This document shows positions 1 to 13,745 of a stretch of DNA of 64,000 bases, one piece after another (position 1 is the stretch's first letter; each line of letters begins with the position of its first letter). This stretch comes from Nilaparvata lugens (Eukaryota; Arthropoda; Insecta; Hemiptera; Delphacidae). The position numbers and the translations under genes are program-made. The notes under the pieces are model-generated. The model worked only from the letters and a program-made list of their open reading frames with translations, was not told the origin of the DNA and made no database searches. The DNA lies in contig NC_052507.1 of assembly GCF_014356525.2 (NCBI RefSeq), positions 54,462,657-54,526,656 on the forward strand, in the 5' to 3' direction.

Positions 1-499
1 GAAAATGATACAAGGCCGGACAAATAATAGTTGGATCGTAGAAAAGCAGAGTATAAAACAACCAATACAAGACTATCAAAACCATACGATTTGATGATTC
101 AAAAGCTCAGTAGAGTTAACAAAAATTCGAAAATATTCCAGTTCACGAATGATTGATTATAATTAATCAATTAATTATGAATTCACTTGAAATGTGATAA
201 TTATTGATGGATTCCATTATCTTTCACAATAATCAGGAATATAATCTCCAGGAATATAACGTTTTTAATTTGAGTAGAGAATTTTGTCTGGATTTTCAAT
301 TCAAACATGATCACTAAAAATATACCAATTATTGGTGAAAATCTCTTTTTTGGTACGGTATTCTACAATCATTCTTAATCCTCACTTCCATTTCACTTCA
401 TTGAATTGTCACAAATAGTAGTAGGCCTATATGCTGTGAAATACTTGTAGACTCCATCTAGACTATGAAAATAAATTTCCAAATCGCTTTATAACTCAC
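1..499. other. no gene recognised (downstream side of the odorant receptor gene)
   Basis: AT-rich DNA on the 3' side of the receptor exon ending at 500. A terminal receptor exon is expected here or beyond the window edge, but I could not pick one out with confidence. Confidence 0.4.
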
Positions 500-3132
500 C
501 AGAAATATGAAAATTCCAAACACAATCTGAAGACAAATGTAGGAGTTGACAAAAAGTATCCTGATATTGGATGCATGGTTTAGCTGCTTTACTTTCCTGT
601 AGAATAACATTACAAATACATTTGAAGTTGAACAGTATTTGAAGTTTAGTTTTTAGTTTGAAGTATATAATCATAGAGGATAAAATTTTAAGTAATGAAA
701 AATGATTTTATAGGCCTCCAGGAGAGGGATTTACTCCCTCTGTTCTCTAGTATCAGGCCACAAGTACCGTCCACGCTTGACGCTAACTTATGATTATAAT
801 AATATATGAAGTTACATTTGTGGATTATGAGTTTAAACCAACAGCTGATTCATCTCAGTTCGGACTGAGATGGTGTATACATATATTACATTTTCTTATT
901 CTCACAAAACCTATATGCTTTGTTTATGATAAAGATTTTTAATGTTCACAGTATCATCGTTAATATTTGGAAGTTGATAATGATACCATGATAATCGAAA
1001 CTTGAGTTTTCCATGGAGAATATTTTGATTAGAATATCATATATGCAGACACGAACGTTATCATTCCACTTTGAAGCAACTTCACACCATGCCGCCATGT
1101 CAAGATTGAAAGAGTTCAATTGAACTTGAAAAGAAGTAGAGGATTGATGGTTATAATAAATAGTTAAAGGCTATATCGATCGAGTCCCTTCAAGGTTGAT
1201 TTTATCCATTTGTTATAATTATATTATGCTTACTTTTAATTTCTTAAGTGATATTTTTCACTCGTGATTTTTATATTTTAATCTTTATATTTAAAACCAA
1301 TCTTTATATTTGAAACCAATCTTTATATTTCTTCATATTTTCTTATTTTTCTTTATAAATCTTTATATTTTAATCCAATCGATTAGTTCTCCTAAGGATT
1401 GTTATCATGTTCAACTTGTTTAGCTGATGAAATATTATCTAATAAATCCTCTTTTGACTTGAAATCGTACACTTTTCCTGACCCACTAAAATACTTTCTG
1501 ACTAACCAAATACTTTGTAATACATCAAAAAATATCTTCTTACTCACCAAATTATTCTCTGAATCACAAAAATATTATCTTACCAAAATATTTTCTGATG
1601 ATGAGCGACCAGTCTCCCCATAGCCGATTGTAGAACTGTCTCAAACACATCTCCCGCAACTTTTCTGCTTTCGTCACAATCCTCAACCAAACCATCCATT
1701 TCTCTAGCATTCAATGAAACAGCCTCATCTCACCCACAATATTATTCACGGAGAGAAACTGTAGTATCTGGATACTCCTAGCTAACACTGCGGCACAGTA
1801 GATATAGAAAAACTCAACGACAGTTAGCAATGTGTACTCGGGGAAGTTGGTGATCTTCAACGAGAATGAAAATGGTGAATAGAGTAAGAAGGGGAGTGTT
1901 AGCTGGTCGATTGGTTTCAGATGTAGGAGGTAGGAAACGAATCCTGCTAAGGGAATTAGAGTTAAGCTTGTGAAAAAATAGAACATCACATTAGCGATCA
2001 CATTTGCCCGTCTGCATCCTTCCACAGTTGTATTTCTGAGGAGTGTTTCTTTTATCACCTGCGGTTTTGTGTCACCCTTCAGTGCAGAATCAGCAGTTAT
2101 TTTCGCTGAATCAGCAACACCGTATGGAGAAATGGCGAGGTTGAGGAGAGTTGTGAATCTGTCTGACATCAGAAATACATCCACTGACAACGAAAGGATC
2201 CCCAGCGATAGGATTAGGTTGTCGACAGCGGATACGCGTGAATTGAAGCTCCACTGTTGCCAGTTTTTGTAGATTGCTATCACTGGTTGAACGGTGATGT
2301 AGAGGATTGCGTAGAATAAGCAGTTTCCCCTCCAGCGCACCTGGTCTGGTGGATAGTACTGCAGAAAGGTAAGATTTTCTAGAATATTTGATACGATCTC
2401 TTCTATTTTCTTGCAATCCTGTTGGAAAATGTGTCAAAGTCAATAACATATTAATGTGAATAACTATATAGGTAGGCCTATATAGTTTGTTGAATTCATA
2501 TTGATAGTGTGGAACTTTTCCAAAATTGAGAAACACTGATTCTATATTATTGTCAATTCCACTTTTGTAATTTTACTTATTGTATTGTACAATATTACAA
2601 TATATTTATCACTGTTGTAATACTATCAGAAAAATAACATCAGTAGCTTACATGAGTTCTCGCGATATTCAGCTGACGGCTGTTTTAACGCTTAACGATT
2701 GTCGGCCGACACTTTGATCTGTCCCCTGATTGGTTGAAAGCTTGAAACAGCTGATTCTTAGCCAATCGGAGGAAAATTCTGAGTTTCAACCGATAATCGG
2801 TAAGTATGAAAACGACTGAATATCGCGAGAGCTTCTATAGCTTTTCTTTGAAGCACACACCTTCAAAAAAGAGAAGAATATTGAGTAATTTTTTTGAAAA
2901 CTTGGGCACATTCTACATAAATATGAATGGTCACTATAATTTATATGACTCCTCTCATAGCTGAATTTCTTAGTTACGTACACCGTTTTTAAAACTTTTA
3001 CATTCTTCAAGAACATTATCATATTCTGGTTTCAATTCGCTGTTGAGATGAAAGAACAGGAATGATATGAGCTGAATGTTCAGTATTCACTTCAGTATTA
3101 ACTCTTACCTCTTCATCCTCTTTACTATTCAT
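500..3132 (-). CDS. odorant receptor (7tm_6 family), partial, with a frameshift
   Basis: Three exons can be traced on the minus strand. Exon 1 (3132-3109) encodes eight residues from ATG and ends at a GTAAGAG donor. Exon 2 (2418-1584) starts after a CCAACAG acceptor and ends at GTAAGAT. Exon 3 (596-500) starts after CTACAG and ends at GTGAGT. Phases agree at both junctions (0, then 2). Exon 2 encodes hydrophobic membrane segments with long aromatic and leucine-rich stretches typical of insect odorant receptors. Exon 3 has the LNHA-type opening and hydrophobic helix usual for transmembrane segment 6. These receptors form ligand-gated cation channels with the co-receptor Orco in sensory dendrites. 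Near 1711 a TGA interrupts the frame and the receptor-like reading resumes one frame over, so this is a pseudogene, an allele, or an assembly error. Last exons were not found. A gustatory receptor is the main alternative. Confidence 0.68.
2659..2829. repeat. MITE-like element with 14-bp perfect terminal inverted repeats
   Basis: The ends CTCGCGATATTCAG (2659-2672) and its exact reverse complement (2816-2829) bound 171 bp, with weaker complementarity continuing inward. It lies inside intron 1 of the receptor gene. No coding capacity. A target duplication is not obvious. Confidence 0.7.
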
Positions 3133-5563
3133 TGTGGAATTGTTGGGACCACTCCCCTCTAACAATATTTATTTAAAATAATATGTGTTATATCTCTTAC
3201 AAATTGATTACCAGTTTGAAACAGATTTTTCTTCCTTTCAACTCTTCTCGTTTGAGCTGAGAATATCCTAGGAACAAAATAATTATCCAAGCCTTGCACA
3301 GAAATACAACCAAATCTTCTTTAAAAAAACTCGCGACATTTTCACCCCTTTTATGTGAAGCTCACGCAATTATCGTTAAAAGAACCCTGTTATCAGATTC
3401 ACTGAGATCCAATTCACCACTGAATTCTATATAATTATGACAGCCTCATTAGTCCCACTCTTGCGAAGGAAATTATCTCCAACATTGTGACCAATCTTCC
3501 TGAAATAGGTCTCGAAGATTTCAGAGATTGTGTAGTTGAGAGAGATTGAAAAACTATTATTATGCTGCTATTAGTCTGACGAATTGCTGCGATTATATGG
3601 AGATTGTCATCATAATGAGCCAATTATTGAGATGTTTTCTTCGGTAAACTCCCAACGCCTGTATACTTGGGTTTATTCTTGGATTCTCGAAATTATTACA
3701 AAGATTACTAGAATGTCGTCATCAGTGCTCTATCAGAAAGCATTTCTGATGATCATTATTTTTGACTATAATTGTTGCAGTTGAGAATAAGTCGTCTCCA
3801 AAGAGGTTCCAGTAGATTTTTTTCAAGCTACTCTATGATACTCGAGGTAACACTCCAATCCAATAGGGGAGTTTATCCCCATTTAAACTATTCTCAACTT
3901 TTTTCAACTGACGACAATATTGTTAACTTTTCCCCATACAGAAGGCCTTCCATCCTTGATAACATAATTTTTATTTTTTTATAAATATTTTTCAAAAAAT
4001 ATATTGTAATCTAGTCTGAAAGACTAATGAACAATTTGTTCTAATATAATAAAGAGTTAAATTAATAAGATAGGTAGTTCTTACCAGGACTACTTTTAGC
4101 AATATTAATCTTCAATCTTATGCTGCTTAATGATAAATCTTTGACTGACAATCTCTACCGCTTATCAGTGATTCAAACTTCAGATTGAATATTGAGATTT
4201 ATTCAAACGACGTTATTTATACAAGCAATGTCAACAGTTCAAAGTAAATCCTGCTAATATAATTATATAACATAACAAAAGTTATACAAGCAATTCTTGG
4301 CACACCTTCATATTTTATATTATTTTCAATATAATGCAGTTGATACATTGAATTTTAAATTATGCATATAGAATTCAATATCTACTCCACTTTACCTTAT
4401 TCAGTGGAGCCCCTGATTACGCGAAACATAAAACATTCTTGGATATTATGCAATTTCCTTGCAAGCTCTCTCAAGGGATATCCGTTTCATTTCGGCTGAT
4501 ATTGGATTCTTTCGAAACTGCATTCCCTATGGAGTATGTTCTTGCATTGAGAATTACTCAATAATCAACTACTCATAATTACTCATAACACACTACTTCT
4601 CAATGCATAGATTTATTAGTGAGGAAATGGCTTCAAACATCCTCTATCATCGCTCTCCAGGCTGCTGGAAGGTAAAGTTCTCATGTTTTCTGTTCCCGTG
4701 TATACAAAACGGGCTTGTATCCCCAAAATTAGTCCAATGAGATAGTCTGGTCGTGAATGAGCTACTCTACCAGTAATGGATTGGACATGTAACCTAGCAT
4801 GTAATGACACAACTATTAAATTGTAAGAAACGTTATTGAAATGCTCCATTTCAAACGGCAAACACGAAAATGCTCAAAGTACAATTATTACAATTAATTG
4901 TAATAGCAGGAAGATTACAAATTAAAATGTTCTTATACAACTATTTTATCAATATTACCGCAATGCATGCTTTTGGAAAATCTTAGATCAAACCTCCAAT
5001 ATAATCTCCCATCTTCTTAATTTCTATAATCTCATATCTTCTTAATTGTAGCCTATATTCATGGTAATCTTAATTGTTAGGCTACTCATCAAGCTCGACG
5101 TTTCTAATATGAAATAGCCTACAGTGTTATATATAACAGTAGACTATTTAGTTGTTCAAAGGGGGGGGGGTATTTTTGATAGAAGTATTGTCAAAATGAG
5201 CATCCAATACAAATTTCCAGTATCAGACAACAGAATGTCCGAAAGTCACTCATCATAGAGATATTACACTTTCATTCAATTGAGCTCCTTTGACATGAGG
5301 CTCAAGCCGTTGTCCGATACCGTTCGACGATATATTTTGATCATAAACAAACTTTACCTTTTCAACACATATTCTTTGAACCCCTATAGAGATACAGTTC
5401 TTTTGTAAGTAAGATTGACCAACTATAGGCGAGAAAGGATACGTGAACAACATGCATGTAGAATATTAAAGGAGTTGTGCTCTTGAAAACTTGATTGTAT
5501 GGGAAGAGATTATGTGGTATTTCTCCATAATAGAAAGAATTAGACACAATGCCATTATATTCT
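3133..5563. other. intergenic DNA, nothing recognised
   Basis: AT-rich, with short unconvincing reading frames only. It contains an 11-base G run at about 5161. I see no domain, RNA gene or clear repeat structure. Confidence 0.5.
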
Positions 5564-5652
5564 GTTCAAAAACACTTTACATCACAGAGCCAAGTTTCGT
5601 GCTAGGTTTTGCCACACCTAGTTGTGCCGCTGTGATGTGAGTGTTTTTGAAC
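5564..5652. repeat. 89-bp snap-back repeat
   Basis: The arms GTTCAAAAACAC...ACATCACAG and CTGTGATGTGAGTGTTTTTGAAC are near-perfect inverted copies around a loop of about 45 bases. It resembles a very small MITE; a hairpin RNA precursor is also possible. Confidence 0.65.
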
Positions 5653-5914
5653 AAAGTGGTATATGGACAGCATCAGTGTTTTATTCTCTTATAATTAATG
5701 TGCTTTAATAATAATGGGCCTGAGATGCTCAGAAAATGTAAACTGTAACTATTACTTTAATAATATTTTCAAGGAATTTCTCACAAAACTTCCTGTTTTG
5801 TTTCAAATGAACAATTTAAATTTTGTATGTTACAGATATTTTTTGTTCACTCTTGAAGAAATCAAGGCCTTGAATCATGTGATAAATGGTTCTTTGTGAG
5901 TAAGCAATTATTAT

Positions 5915-6118
5915 ACTAGTAGTTCTGTGAACAGTTGACCTCGCGCTCAGTAGGACTTGTTGTTATATGTTTTCTCAAAAATTAATAAATAATTTATCAA
6001 TTTAAAATGTCTAGAAAAAAACCTGAATAAACATAGAGCTTTCTGTCCTATCTTACCGTGACGTGTCGTCCCGGAATGTGAGTGTGAGCGCTGTTATCAG
6101 GTCTGGCTGCCGTCGATA
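5915..6118 (+). repeat. dispersed repeat, copy 1 (matches 15244-15446)
   Basis: About 200 bp starting near ACTAGTAGTTCTGTGAACAG and containing CCTCGCGCTCAGTA and ATAAACATAGAGCTTTCTGTC. It is nearly identical to 15244-15446. The first 20 or so bases recur in inverted orientation near 22030. Uncoded repeat of unknown class. Confidence 0.75.
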
Positions 6119-6428
6119 CGCCAATCCAATCAACCCATCAGGGAACATTCTGTGCTGTCGTGTTGGCGAAAAATCGGTGTGTTGAAATTGACAAAATAAA
6201 CTACCATAATGCTGATTTCCTACAAACTTCATTTCTCACTTTTCATGATTTTAGAAATCAATTTCTTTTCAATAATATTTGTTGCAATCTTAATCATCAG
6301 ATTGAAAAAGAAAAATGTTTCCTATCAATAACTCTAAACTCCAAACTGGAATCACGGCCTCAGCTTATGGAAACAGAAAGTTAGTTGACAGCTGAGGTCT
6401 ACTAATAGCCCAGTCAACGAAGTGTTAT

Positions 6429-7378
6429 AGAGGGAAAAGTTTGGAAGACAATTTTTGACCCCGCAGTTCTTCTGTTTAGAGTAGTGAGGAGGTAAACATA
6501 TCAAAAGTTCTACAAATCTACGGTGAGCATTCATTTTTACAATGCATTGTTGGAGAGTTGTAGGCCCCGAAACATAAAAAATAGGATTAAAAGCTGTTAT
6601 TTTAACAATTTTACACTTTCAAGAGCGTATACCTCGAAAACTAGTGGAGATATAACAAATCACTACGAAACAAATATTGTAGAAAATTTATCAAGTTTCA
6701 TTTCTGAATAGTTAGTCATGTCGGTTGAACGCATTTTTCTCAAGATATGAGCGTGTAAGTAAAACATTGAAAAATGCAACTTTTAAACCACCCTCATCCC
6801 TTTAGCACAAGGGTCAAACTGGTCCCAACAAAGCTGCGAAGTCAAAAATTGTGTTCGAAACATTCTCTCCAAATTCCTTTGTCAATTGATCTATTTTTGC
6901 GTAACTGTAGATCTTACACTCAACACTGAAGCCGCTGCAACAGTCGTGGGGATGTGTGTAAACTTGTGAAATTATACAAAAAATTGAAGAGAATTTGATG
7001 TTCTATAAGCTCATGATCAGCATGGATTTTTCCCATCGATATTCAAAAAGTTATAAAAGCAAAAAATAGAAGGAAAATGTGTTTTTTCAAAAATGTCACA
7101 TCTTTTAGAGCAGATATCTCGAAAGTGAAAGAGATATAGGAAAAGCTGTTGAATCAATATTTTAGGAAATTATGTAAGCTTCAATTTCTTATAGAATAGT
7201 CATGTCTGTAAAATGCATAATTTTCGAGTTATATGCGAGAAACCAAAAAATAGTACCTTTGAACCACCCCCACCCCCTTAGCACAGGGGGTAGGGGTGGG
7301 GAATTTTGATATGTTTACCTCCTCACTACTCTAAACCGAACTGTGGGGTCAAAAATTGTCTTCCAAACTTTTCCCTCT
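6429..7378. mobile_element. non-autonomous element with about 76-bp terminal inverted repeats
   Basis: 6429-6505 and 7303-7378 are inverted copies, beginning AGAGGGAAAAGTTTGGAAG, with only a few mismatches. The 950-bp body has no plausible gene, and a direct repeat around the motif CCTTAGCACAGGGG occurs inside. It is best read as a MITE or deleted DNA transposon. Confidence 0.7.
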
Positions 7379-7404
7379 TTACCCTTTTTTGAGCATTCAT
7401 TGCC

Positions 7405-7690
7405 TGGACTATAACGTTGATGGAAAGATACATTTTCAAGATGTTTGATGTTTTTGAACGGGTAGTATTATAGTTCACTAGACATCTGATTTATGATGAA
7501 TAATTCTATAGTCTGATTTTTACGGTAATATTGGTGTTCGAAGGAAACTCCTTTTCCTTTTGTATTATCCTTGAAATGCAAAATTAAAAAAAAACTGATG
7601 TATACGTCGACGCAAAATTCAAAAAGGAACATACCTGTCAAATTTCATGAAAATCTATTGCTGCGTTTCGCTGTAAATGCGCAACATACA
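7405..7690 (+). repeat. dispersed repeat R1, copy 1
   Basis: This copy shares long near-identical stretches with 22060-22322 (same strand) and, inverted, with 20845-21030. It includes GTTGATGGAAAGATACA near the start and CATGAAAATCTATTGCTGCG near the end. One end, GCGCAACAT, is the same sequence that abuts the second TTTAAATG satellite. Confidence 0.7.
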
Positions 7691-7853
7691 GAGTGGGTGA
7701 AAAGTCCTACACAAAGGTAATTTGACGGTGGGTGTGATTGGGGATCCTACTCAAATTGAAGAAAAAAACTACTTTACAATGACTTTGAAAATCTGGTCTG
7801 CCATCTTGGATCCGCCATATTGAATGCAACTTCATTTTTTTAAATGGGAAGGT
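7687..7853 (+). repeat. truncated arm of a fold-back repeat
   Basis: It begins AGAGTGGGTGAAAAGTCC and carries GGTGGGTGTGATTGGG and CCATCTTGGATCCGCCAT. The same text forms both arms of the palindrome at 14330-14905. It stops where the LINE at 7854 begins. Confidence 0.65.
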
Positions 7854-7920
7854 GGTCAAGCGATATCTTTACAGATGGAGAAACAAGATGGATATCTTTA
7901 CAGACAGTCTTTACAGATGG

Positions 7921-8500
7921 AGAAACAAGAATGACGGAGTGTTGGTGTATGTGAGGGAGGGAGTGAGTGTGAGTGAATGTAGACAGATGGAGCTGGCCGA
8001 CGTGTATGGTTTGAGTATCGAATTAACGTATCATGGAAAAATATAAACCTTCTTACAGTTTATCGTACTCACGACAGTGACCTGGATGACTTTACTAATG
8101 CACTTCGCAACTATTACATGACTATCAATAGGAATAAAACTTGTGTTCTTGTGGGTGACATTAACGCTAACATATTGCAGTCAGATAATAAAACTGAAAG
8201 ATATATAGACATGATGTTTGAAAATGGATTTATGAGCGGTATTGATAAATATCTAGGGTGCAGGGGAACAGTAAATCATGTATAGACCATGTTTTTATCA
8301 GACACGACAACTATAATTGCCTGAAAACAGCGGTTGTAATGACGGATGTGACTGACCATTACAGTATTGCACTAGAAATTTCTAAACCAATAATAATCAA
8401 TTCAGTAAAAAAAATACGAAGAATTCATTGACAAAAAATCTTTACATGAATTTATAAGCAATTGTGATTGTGTGCCGTGCTATGAATTTAGAAAGTTAAT
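7921..8500 (+). pseudogene. LINE apurinic-type endonuclease domain fragment
   Basis: Conceptual reading gives the VGDINANI motif (catalytic D and N of the exonuclease-endonuclease-phosphatase fold), then a TIDHVFI motif and a TDHYSI motif at the C-terminal end. The domain would nick target DNA to prime reverse transcription. Several frame changes (near 8046 and 8282) break it. It stops in a linker that resumes at 11263. Confidence 0.75.
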
Positions 8501-8509
8501 TTTGAATTT

Positions 8510-11232
8510 TGAATTTAGAAGCACACACAATATAACTTAATAAAAGGGATGCTTGATAAACATACCTAGTGCTAGAGAACGGGAAACCAGAAATGACAAG
8601 AGAGACAACGAAATAGAGAGAAGGTATCAATTATATTGTCACCTCTTACAGTTAAATTCAACAATTAATAAAACAAAAGGAAGTTACATTATGAAAATCG
8701 AAAACAAAATTACTAAAGTTAAAGGTTATCTCTGAAATAGATAATACGGTAATAACCTACTCCGTATGCTCCACATTGAAAACGTTTTAGATTGAATCAT
8801 AAGAAGCTTAAAGGACTCTAATTTCAGAAAGAAGAATTAAAAATCATCATTAATATATCTCAAAAGTTAATCATAAATAACCATACATATGTTAAGAAAA
8901 GATCCACATAAAATTCATAAAATTCTTAGAACATTAAATTTCGAACACACTTGGAAACTTTAAAACACCATCAAAACATTATCAAATATTAATAATCCCC
9001 CCCAATAATAATTATTCAGTATCTTTATATCATGAACGCTGCAAGGACAAACATTCCTCAAGTATCACATCATGGTATACTACCTTAAAAAAAACTATTC
9101 AAAAATATATGTCATCAAAACAATTTAGGAAAGGTTAGGGTCCTTGAAACTTCATTGATCCTTTACAACTTTAAGATGAGAATTATTTTAAAACATTAAT
9201 TTAATCAATAAGGGACCTTTAAAAATTCATATACTCATTCAACTTTTAGAAGTTTAGAAGATTATAATTATTTATAAATTTAAAGAAAACTGAAATTCCC
9301 AGCTGGATCCTTACAGAGAAAATATGGCCTCACTTTTCAATGTAAAGATACAACCGAAAATCTATTACTCAAACCAAATTAATAAAATTAATAATGTATC
9401 TATCCCCAATAATATCTCAAAATTATGATTTAACAAAAAGTCTAATTCCGCACGTTTTAATTGATTGAAAGTCTGTCGTCACTAAAACCCATTTTGTCAC
9501 ATCCGGAGTTCCTGGGACGTTCGTTTAATTTGGAAAAAAGTTGTTACCTCATAGCCGTTTCTTCAATTTGAATCTAGGCTCGGTGATCGAGCTCTACACG
9601 TCCAGATGGACAGGAGACAGCATACCCCAAGCTTCTAGGACGGCCATCGATTCAGAGGCGTCTCAGCGGCTTAAAGACACACGTTCATGAACCCATGAAA
9701 TGATAGATTCGTACGTTGATCCCATACTTGATGTTCCCGTACTTACACCGCTGTTAGAATAAAAAAAATAAACTAGGATAATACAAATTAACTTAACATC
9801 AGTTATATAATAAAATCAACCTATTTTAGGTTATATAAACTCAAATCAAGATTATTACTTTAAAACGTAAATAGGCATTACCTACTTCAATATCTTGATT
9901 TAATAGAATAGAATTTATTAGTAATCAGGGTTATGCCCTATACACAAAGCGATGAGTACATAGTATTCCATAATAGGCCTACATAATTCACAAGTTGATT
10001 GAATTACTTCATAATAAGGTATTTCGAGTATTGTTGTTAGTTTAGTCCGTTCTCTTACATAAATCACATTTATGGTGTAATTTAAAAGAATAAATTACAT
10101 GATAGGTGTTTCCTAAATAATCATGAAAGCTTTTCATTAGAATCAAAGGACCAATAAAATCTATAACCAAAAAATACTGATAGAGCTCATAATAATATAC
10201 TGTAAACATCCGTTGGTTTGGATTTAACCAACAGTAATTGAAATTTAGGTTAATAGCTTCCTCTTCAAAAATAGTTTAAATCAAACAAATATCTTAATTC
10301 CTACTAATAGGTATTCTAAATTTCTGCAAAACATATATCGTTAATTTTCTTCCAACATTTATCAGTTTGAATTACCATTACCATCTTCCATTCAAATCAA
10401 AAGGACTATTCTCAATTTTTACACTTTAATTACGGTACATTACAATAAATACTTTGATGGAAGCTTTCATTGAAGATAATTTCCTTAATTATATTATAAA
10501 TCTATGACGTACCTTTAGTAGCGGTTATAGGAGGAAAATCTCCATTGTGAGGTGACAATTTGATACTCTCTCTCTCTCTCTTCTTAATTAAAGCGACTAC
10601 AGAGGCAAAAAGACTAAAATGCTGCTGGAACAAAAGGTTCCAGAGCCAAATACTAAAAAAAGCCTAAAGCTGGCATGGAAGCCATGATTAATACAAAGTT
10701 CTGAACAGACTACATTTAGTACTGCTTATGACAGTCGACAGACGCTGAGTGAGTCCACTTCGCTTTTCTCGTCTTGAGGTGGACAGCTGTGAGATCGTCC
10801 ATACTAAATAGACCTAACCAACACCAACTGTGATTGGCAGTTACTATTCTCTAGAAAAATTTCCACCAATAGAAAGGGACGTTACAACTACAATTTAAGA
10901 TACATTCTCCCACCAAGTGACAGCTATTTTTCCTAGGCAGCTATAAATTCCTTGCCTTATAAGGTCGTGAACCAGACTTATATTCTAGGAAAAATGTTGA
11001 TCTTCCCACAACTTCTACACACACACCTATAGAGTCGACACTACACAACGCAAAAAGCAAGGCTCATGAACTAAGCTGTTGCTCCAGGAAAATTGATGTT
11101 ATTCTTAGGATCATAGCTTCTACGCACACACTTACAGAGTAAACACAACACAACGCCGAAAAGCAAAACAGCAAAATCCATTTTCACAACAGGCTAACTT
11201 CTCAGGCTAATTCGCATAATTCTCATCACTCA
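8510..11232. other. insert inside the LINE, unclassified, without recognisable genes
   Basis: This AT-rich segment interrupts the LINE coding region. Near its ends a GGTATCAATTATATTGTCACC stretch (about 8617) and an inverted relative (about 10550-10580, with a GA/CT-rich run) suggest an inverted-repeat element. From 10990 to 11170 an imperfect direct duplication occurs around CTTCTACACACACACC and CTTCTACGCACACACT. I found no convincing reading frame. It may be one or more non-autonomous transposons. Confidence 0.45.
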
Positions 11233-11262
11233 CAATTGTAACAATAAATATTGTTACAATTG
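11233..11262. repeat. perfect 30-bp palindrome at the insert/LINE junction
   Basis: CAATTGTAACAATA is followed after two bases by its exact reverse complement. It sits where LINE coding sequence resumes. Confidence 0.85.
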
Positions 11263-13411
11263 GAGGGCTGTCACTAATGAACAAAAATTAAATTCATCCT
11301 GTAACATTTTCTTCTCCATTTTAAAAAACTTTATAGAAAAATCTACAAAAATCAAGGAATTCAGCAATAGGGAGGTAAAACTGAAGCCCTGGATGACGGA
11401 AGGTTTAATACGTTCAATTAGAAAACGGGACAATATAAGTAAACAGCTTAGGAACCAGCCCTTCAATCAACAACTTAAAAACTATTATATAAATTACAGA
11501 AATAAACTGAATTCATTGATACGGAGAACCAAGACCCACTACTACAAAACAAAAATTTTCGATTCCAAAAATAATCCAAAACTATTCTGGCAGACTGTGA
11601 ATGAATTGTCTGGTAAAAGAAAAAACAAAGACCCCTTTCCACTGGACCAGTACGCGGCAGGAAAGACATATCCGGGGGATAAAAGAATGCATGTAGCTAA
11701 AGAATTCAATGAATATTTTTCCAATGTGAGAAGTAACTTAGCTGATAAAATAAACCCTATAGGCCCACCGGTAGTAAATGACTCAGATTACGCAGTAGAC
11801 TCTAGATTGATCCTACACACTATCGACAAGGCTGAGTTGCTTAGTTATGTGAATTCCCTGCGCGGCGGTTCGGCTCCTGGGTATGATTGTATTTCTGCTG
11901 ATATCCTGAAATCCCACTTTCAAAGCCTATCTGATCCACTTCTGCATATCATCAACTTGAGCATCGCTTCGGGCGAGTTTCCTGACGCCCTCAAAATTGC
12001 AAAGGTGATTCCATTGTTCAAATCAGGAGACATAACTGAGAGTTCAAACTTTCGTCCAATCAGCCTACTTAGCGTATTTTCCAAAATTCTTGAAAAAGTA
12101 ATAAAAGACCAATTAACAACATACCTTTAAAGTAATGGATTACTAACTAATTCTCGATATGGTTTTAGAAAATCAAAAAATATTTCAGATGCCCTCTTTG
12201 CTATAACCAGAGATGTGAATTTTGCCTTGGGAAGTAATGAAAAAAGTGCATTGATATTCTTGGATCTGGCCAAGGCATTCGATTCTGTGGATAGGAAAAA
12301 GTTGCTCAAGAAAATGGAACTGATTGGGATAGAGGGAGACTCATTTAATTGGTTTAAATCATATTTCAGTAACCGTAAACAGTTTACTGTTATAAATGGA
12401 GGAAATAGCCAGATGAAACAAGTAGAATATGGGGTAATTCAAGGAAGCACCCTAGGTCCATTATTATTCTTGATTTACGTAAATAGCCTTGCAAGATTGA
12501 ACTTAAATAGCAGGATCTATCTCTTTGCAGATGACGCTGCTGTTCTAGTTCGGGGGCCTGACTGGGAATCCGTACTGAATAGGGCAAAGAGAGACTTGGC
12601 GTCATTAAAAACATGGTTTGACCATAATTTATTGACACTCAATGTCAGTAAGACAAAGTTCATGCCGGTCTCCCTGAGAGATGCTAGCGACACCTCAGTT
12701 GAAGAGGTCAAACTGCATACATGTGGTAACATTAACAATACCTCTTGTAACTGTGAGTTAATTGCAAGGGTAGACTCTTATAAATATCTAGGTGTGATTA
12801 TTGATAATAGATGCAACTGGTCTGCACATGTTGCTTATCAGAACAGCAGACTAAGAAAAATGATTTATGTTTTTAGGAAACTTAGAGAATATTTGAACAA
12901 GAACGAAATCCTAAAAATTTATTACGCATTTGTTCAATCAATTATTGAAGGAGGGATCCTAGCTTATGGAGGAGGATTCAGATCTACTTTGAATCCTCTA
13001 TTCATTACACAAAAAATGATTCTAAAGGCTGCACTTGGGAGGCGTTGGGACTACTTGACTGAGGCGGTTTTCGCGGAGATGGAGGTGCTTGATGTCAGGC
13101 AATAATACATTAGAACTTTGGCAACATACATATTCAAAAACTATTCTGGCATATTTAATACCATCACTCATAATTATACAACAAGGAGAGTAATTCATAA
13201 CAATATCCAAATGCCAAGGGTAAATAAAACCATCTTCACTACTAATTCATACTACATAGCCCATGTTCTGTTAAAAAACTTACCTATAGCTGTAACAGAC
13301 TTCATTAACTATAAAATATCTGCATTCAAAATAGCAATTAAAAGGTGGATTTGGGGTATCGGTAGAGGCGAGAGTTGTGAAAGATTGATTACTTCAGAGT
13401 TTAGATTCTAG
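11263..13411 (+). pseudogene. LINE reverse transcriptase (RVT_1) and C-terminal region
   Basis: One frame runs through this stretch, broken by in-frame TAA at 12128-12130 and 13103-13105. Visible motifs are the FRPISLLS region, the LDLAKAFDSVD motif A, the IQGSTLGP motif B and the catalytic FADDAAV motif C. The protein would copy LINE RNA at nicked target DNA. With two stops and a split 5' half it cannot be functional as it stands. Confidence 0.88.
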
Positions 13412-13547
13412 GACTGGATTCAAATGAGCTAAAAAACTAATAAAATCATAAGTCTTTAACTCTTTACACATTCTATCACCGGTCACTATTACAAATTTTA
13501 ATCATTATACTGGCTATTTTTCAGAATCTCCTGATTCTCTCTTTTTG

Positions 13548-13599
<52 letters not shown>

Positions 13600-13600
13600 T

Positions 13601-13670
<70 letters not shown>

Positions 13671-13689
13671 TGTGGTGTGTGTGTGTGTG

Positions 13690-13745
<56 letters not shown>

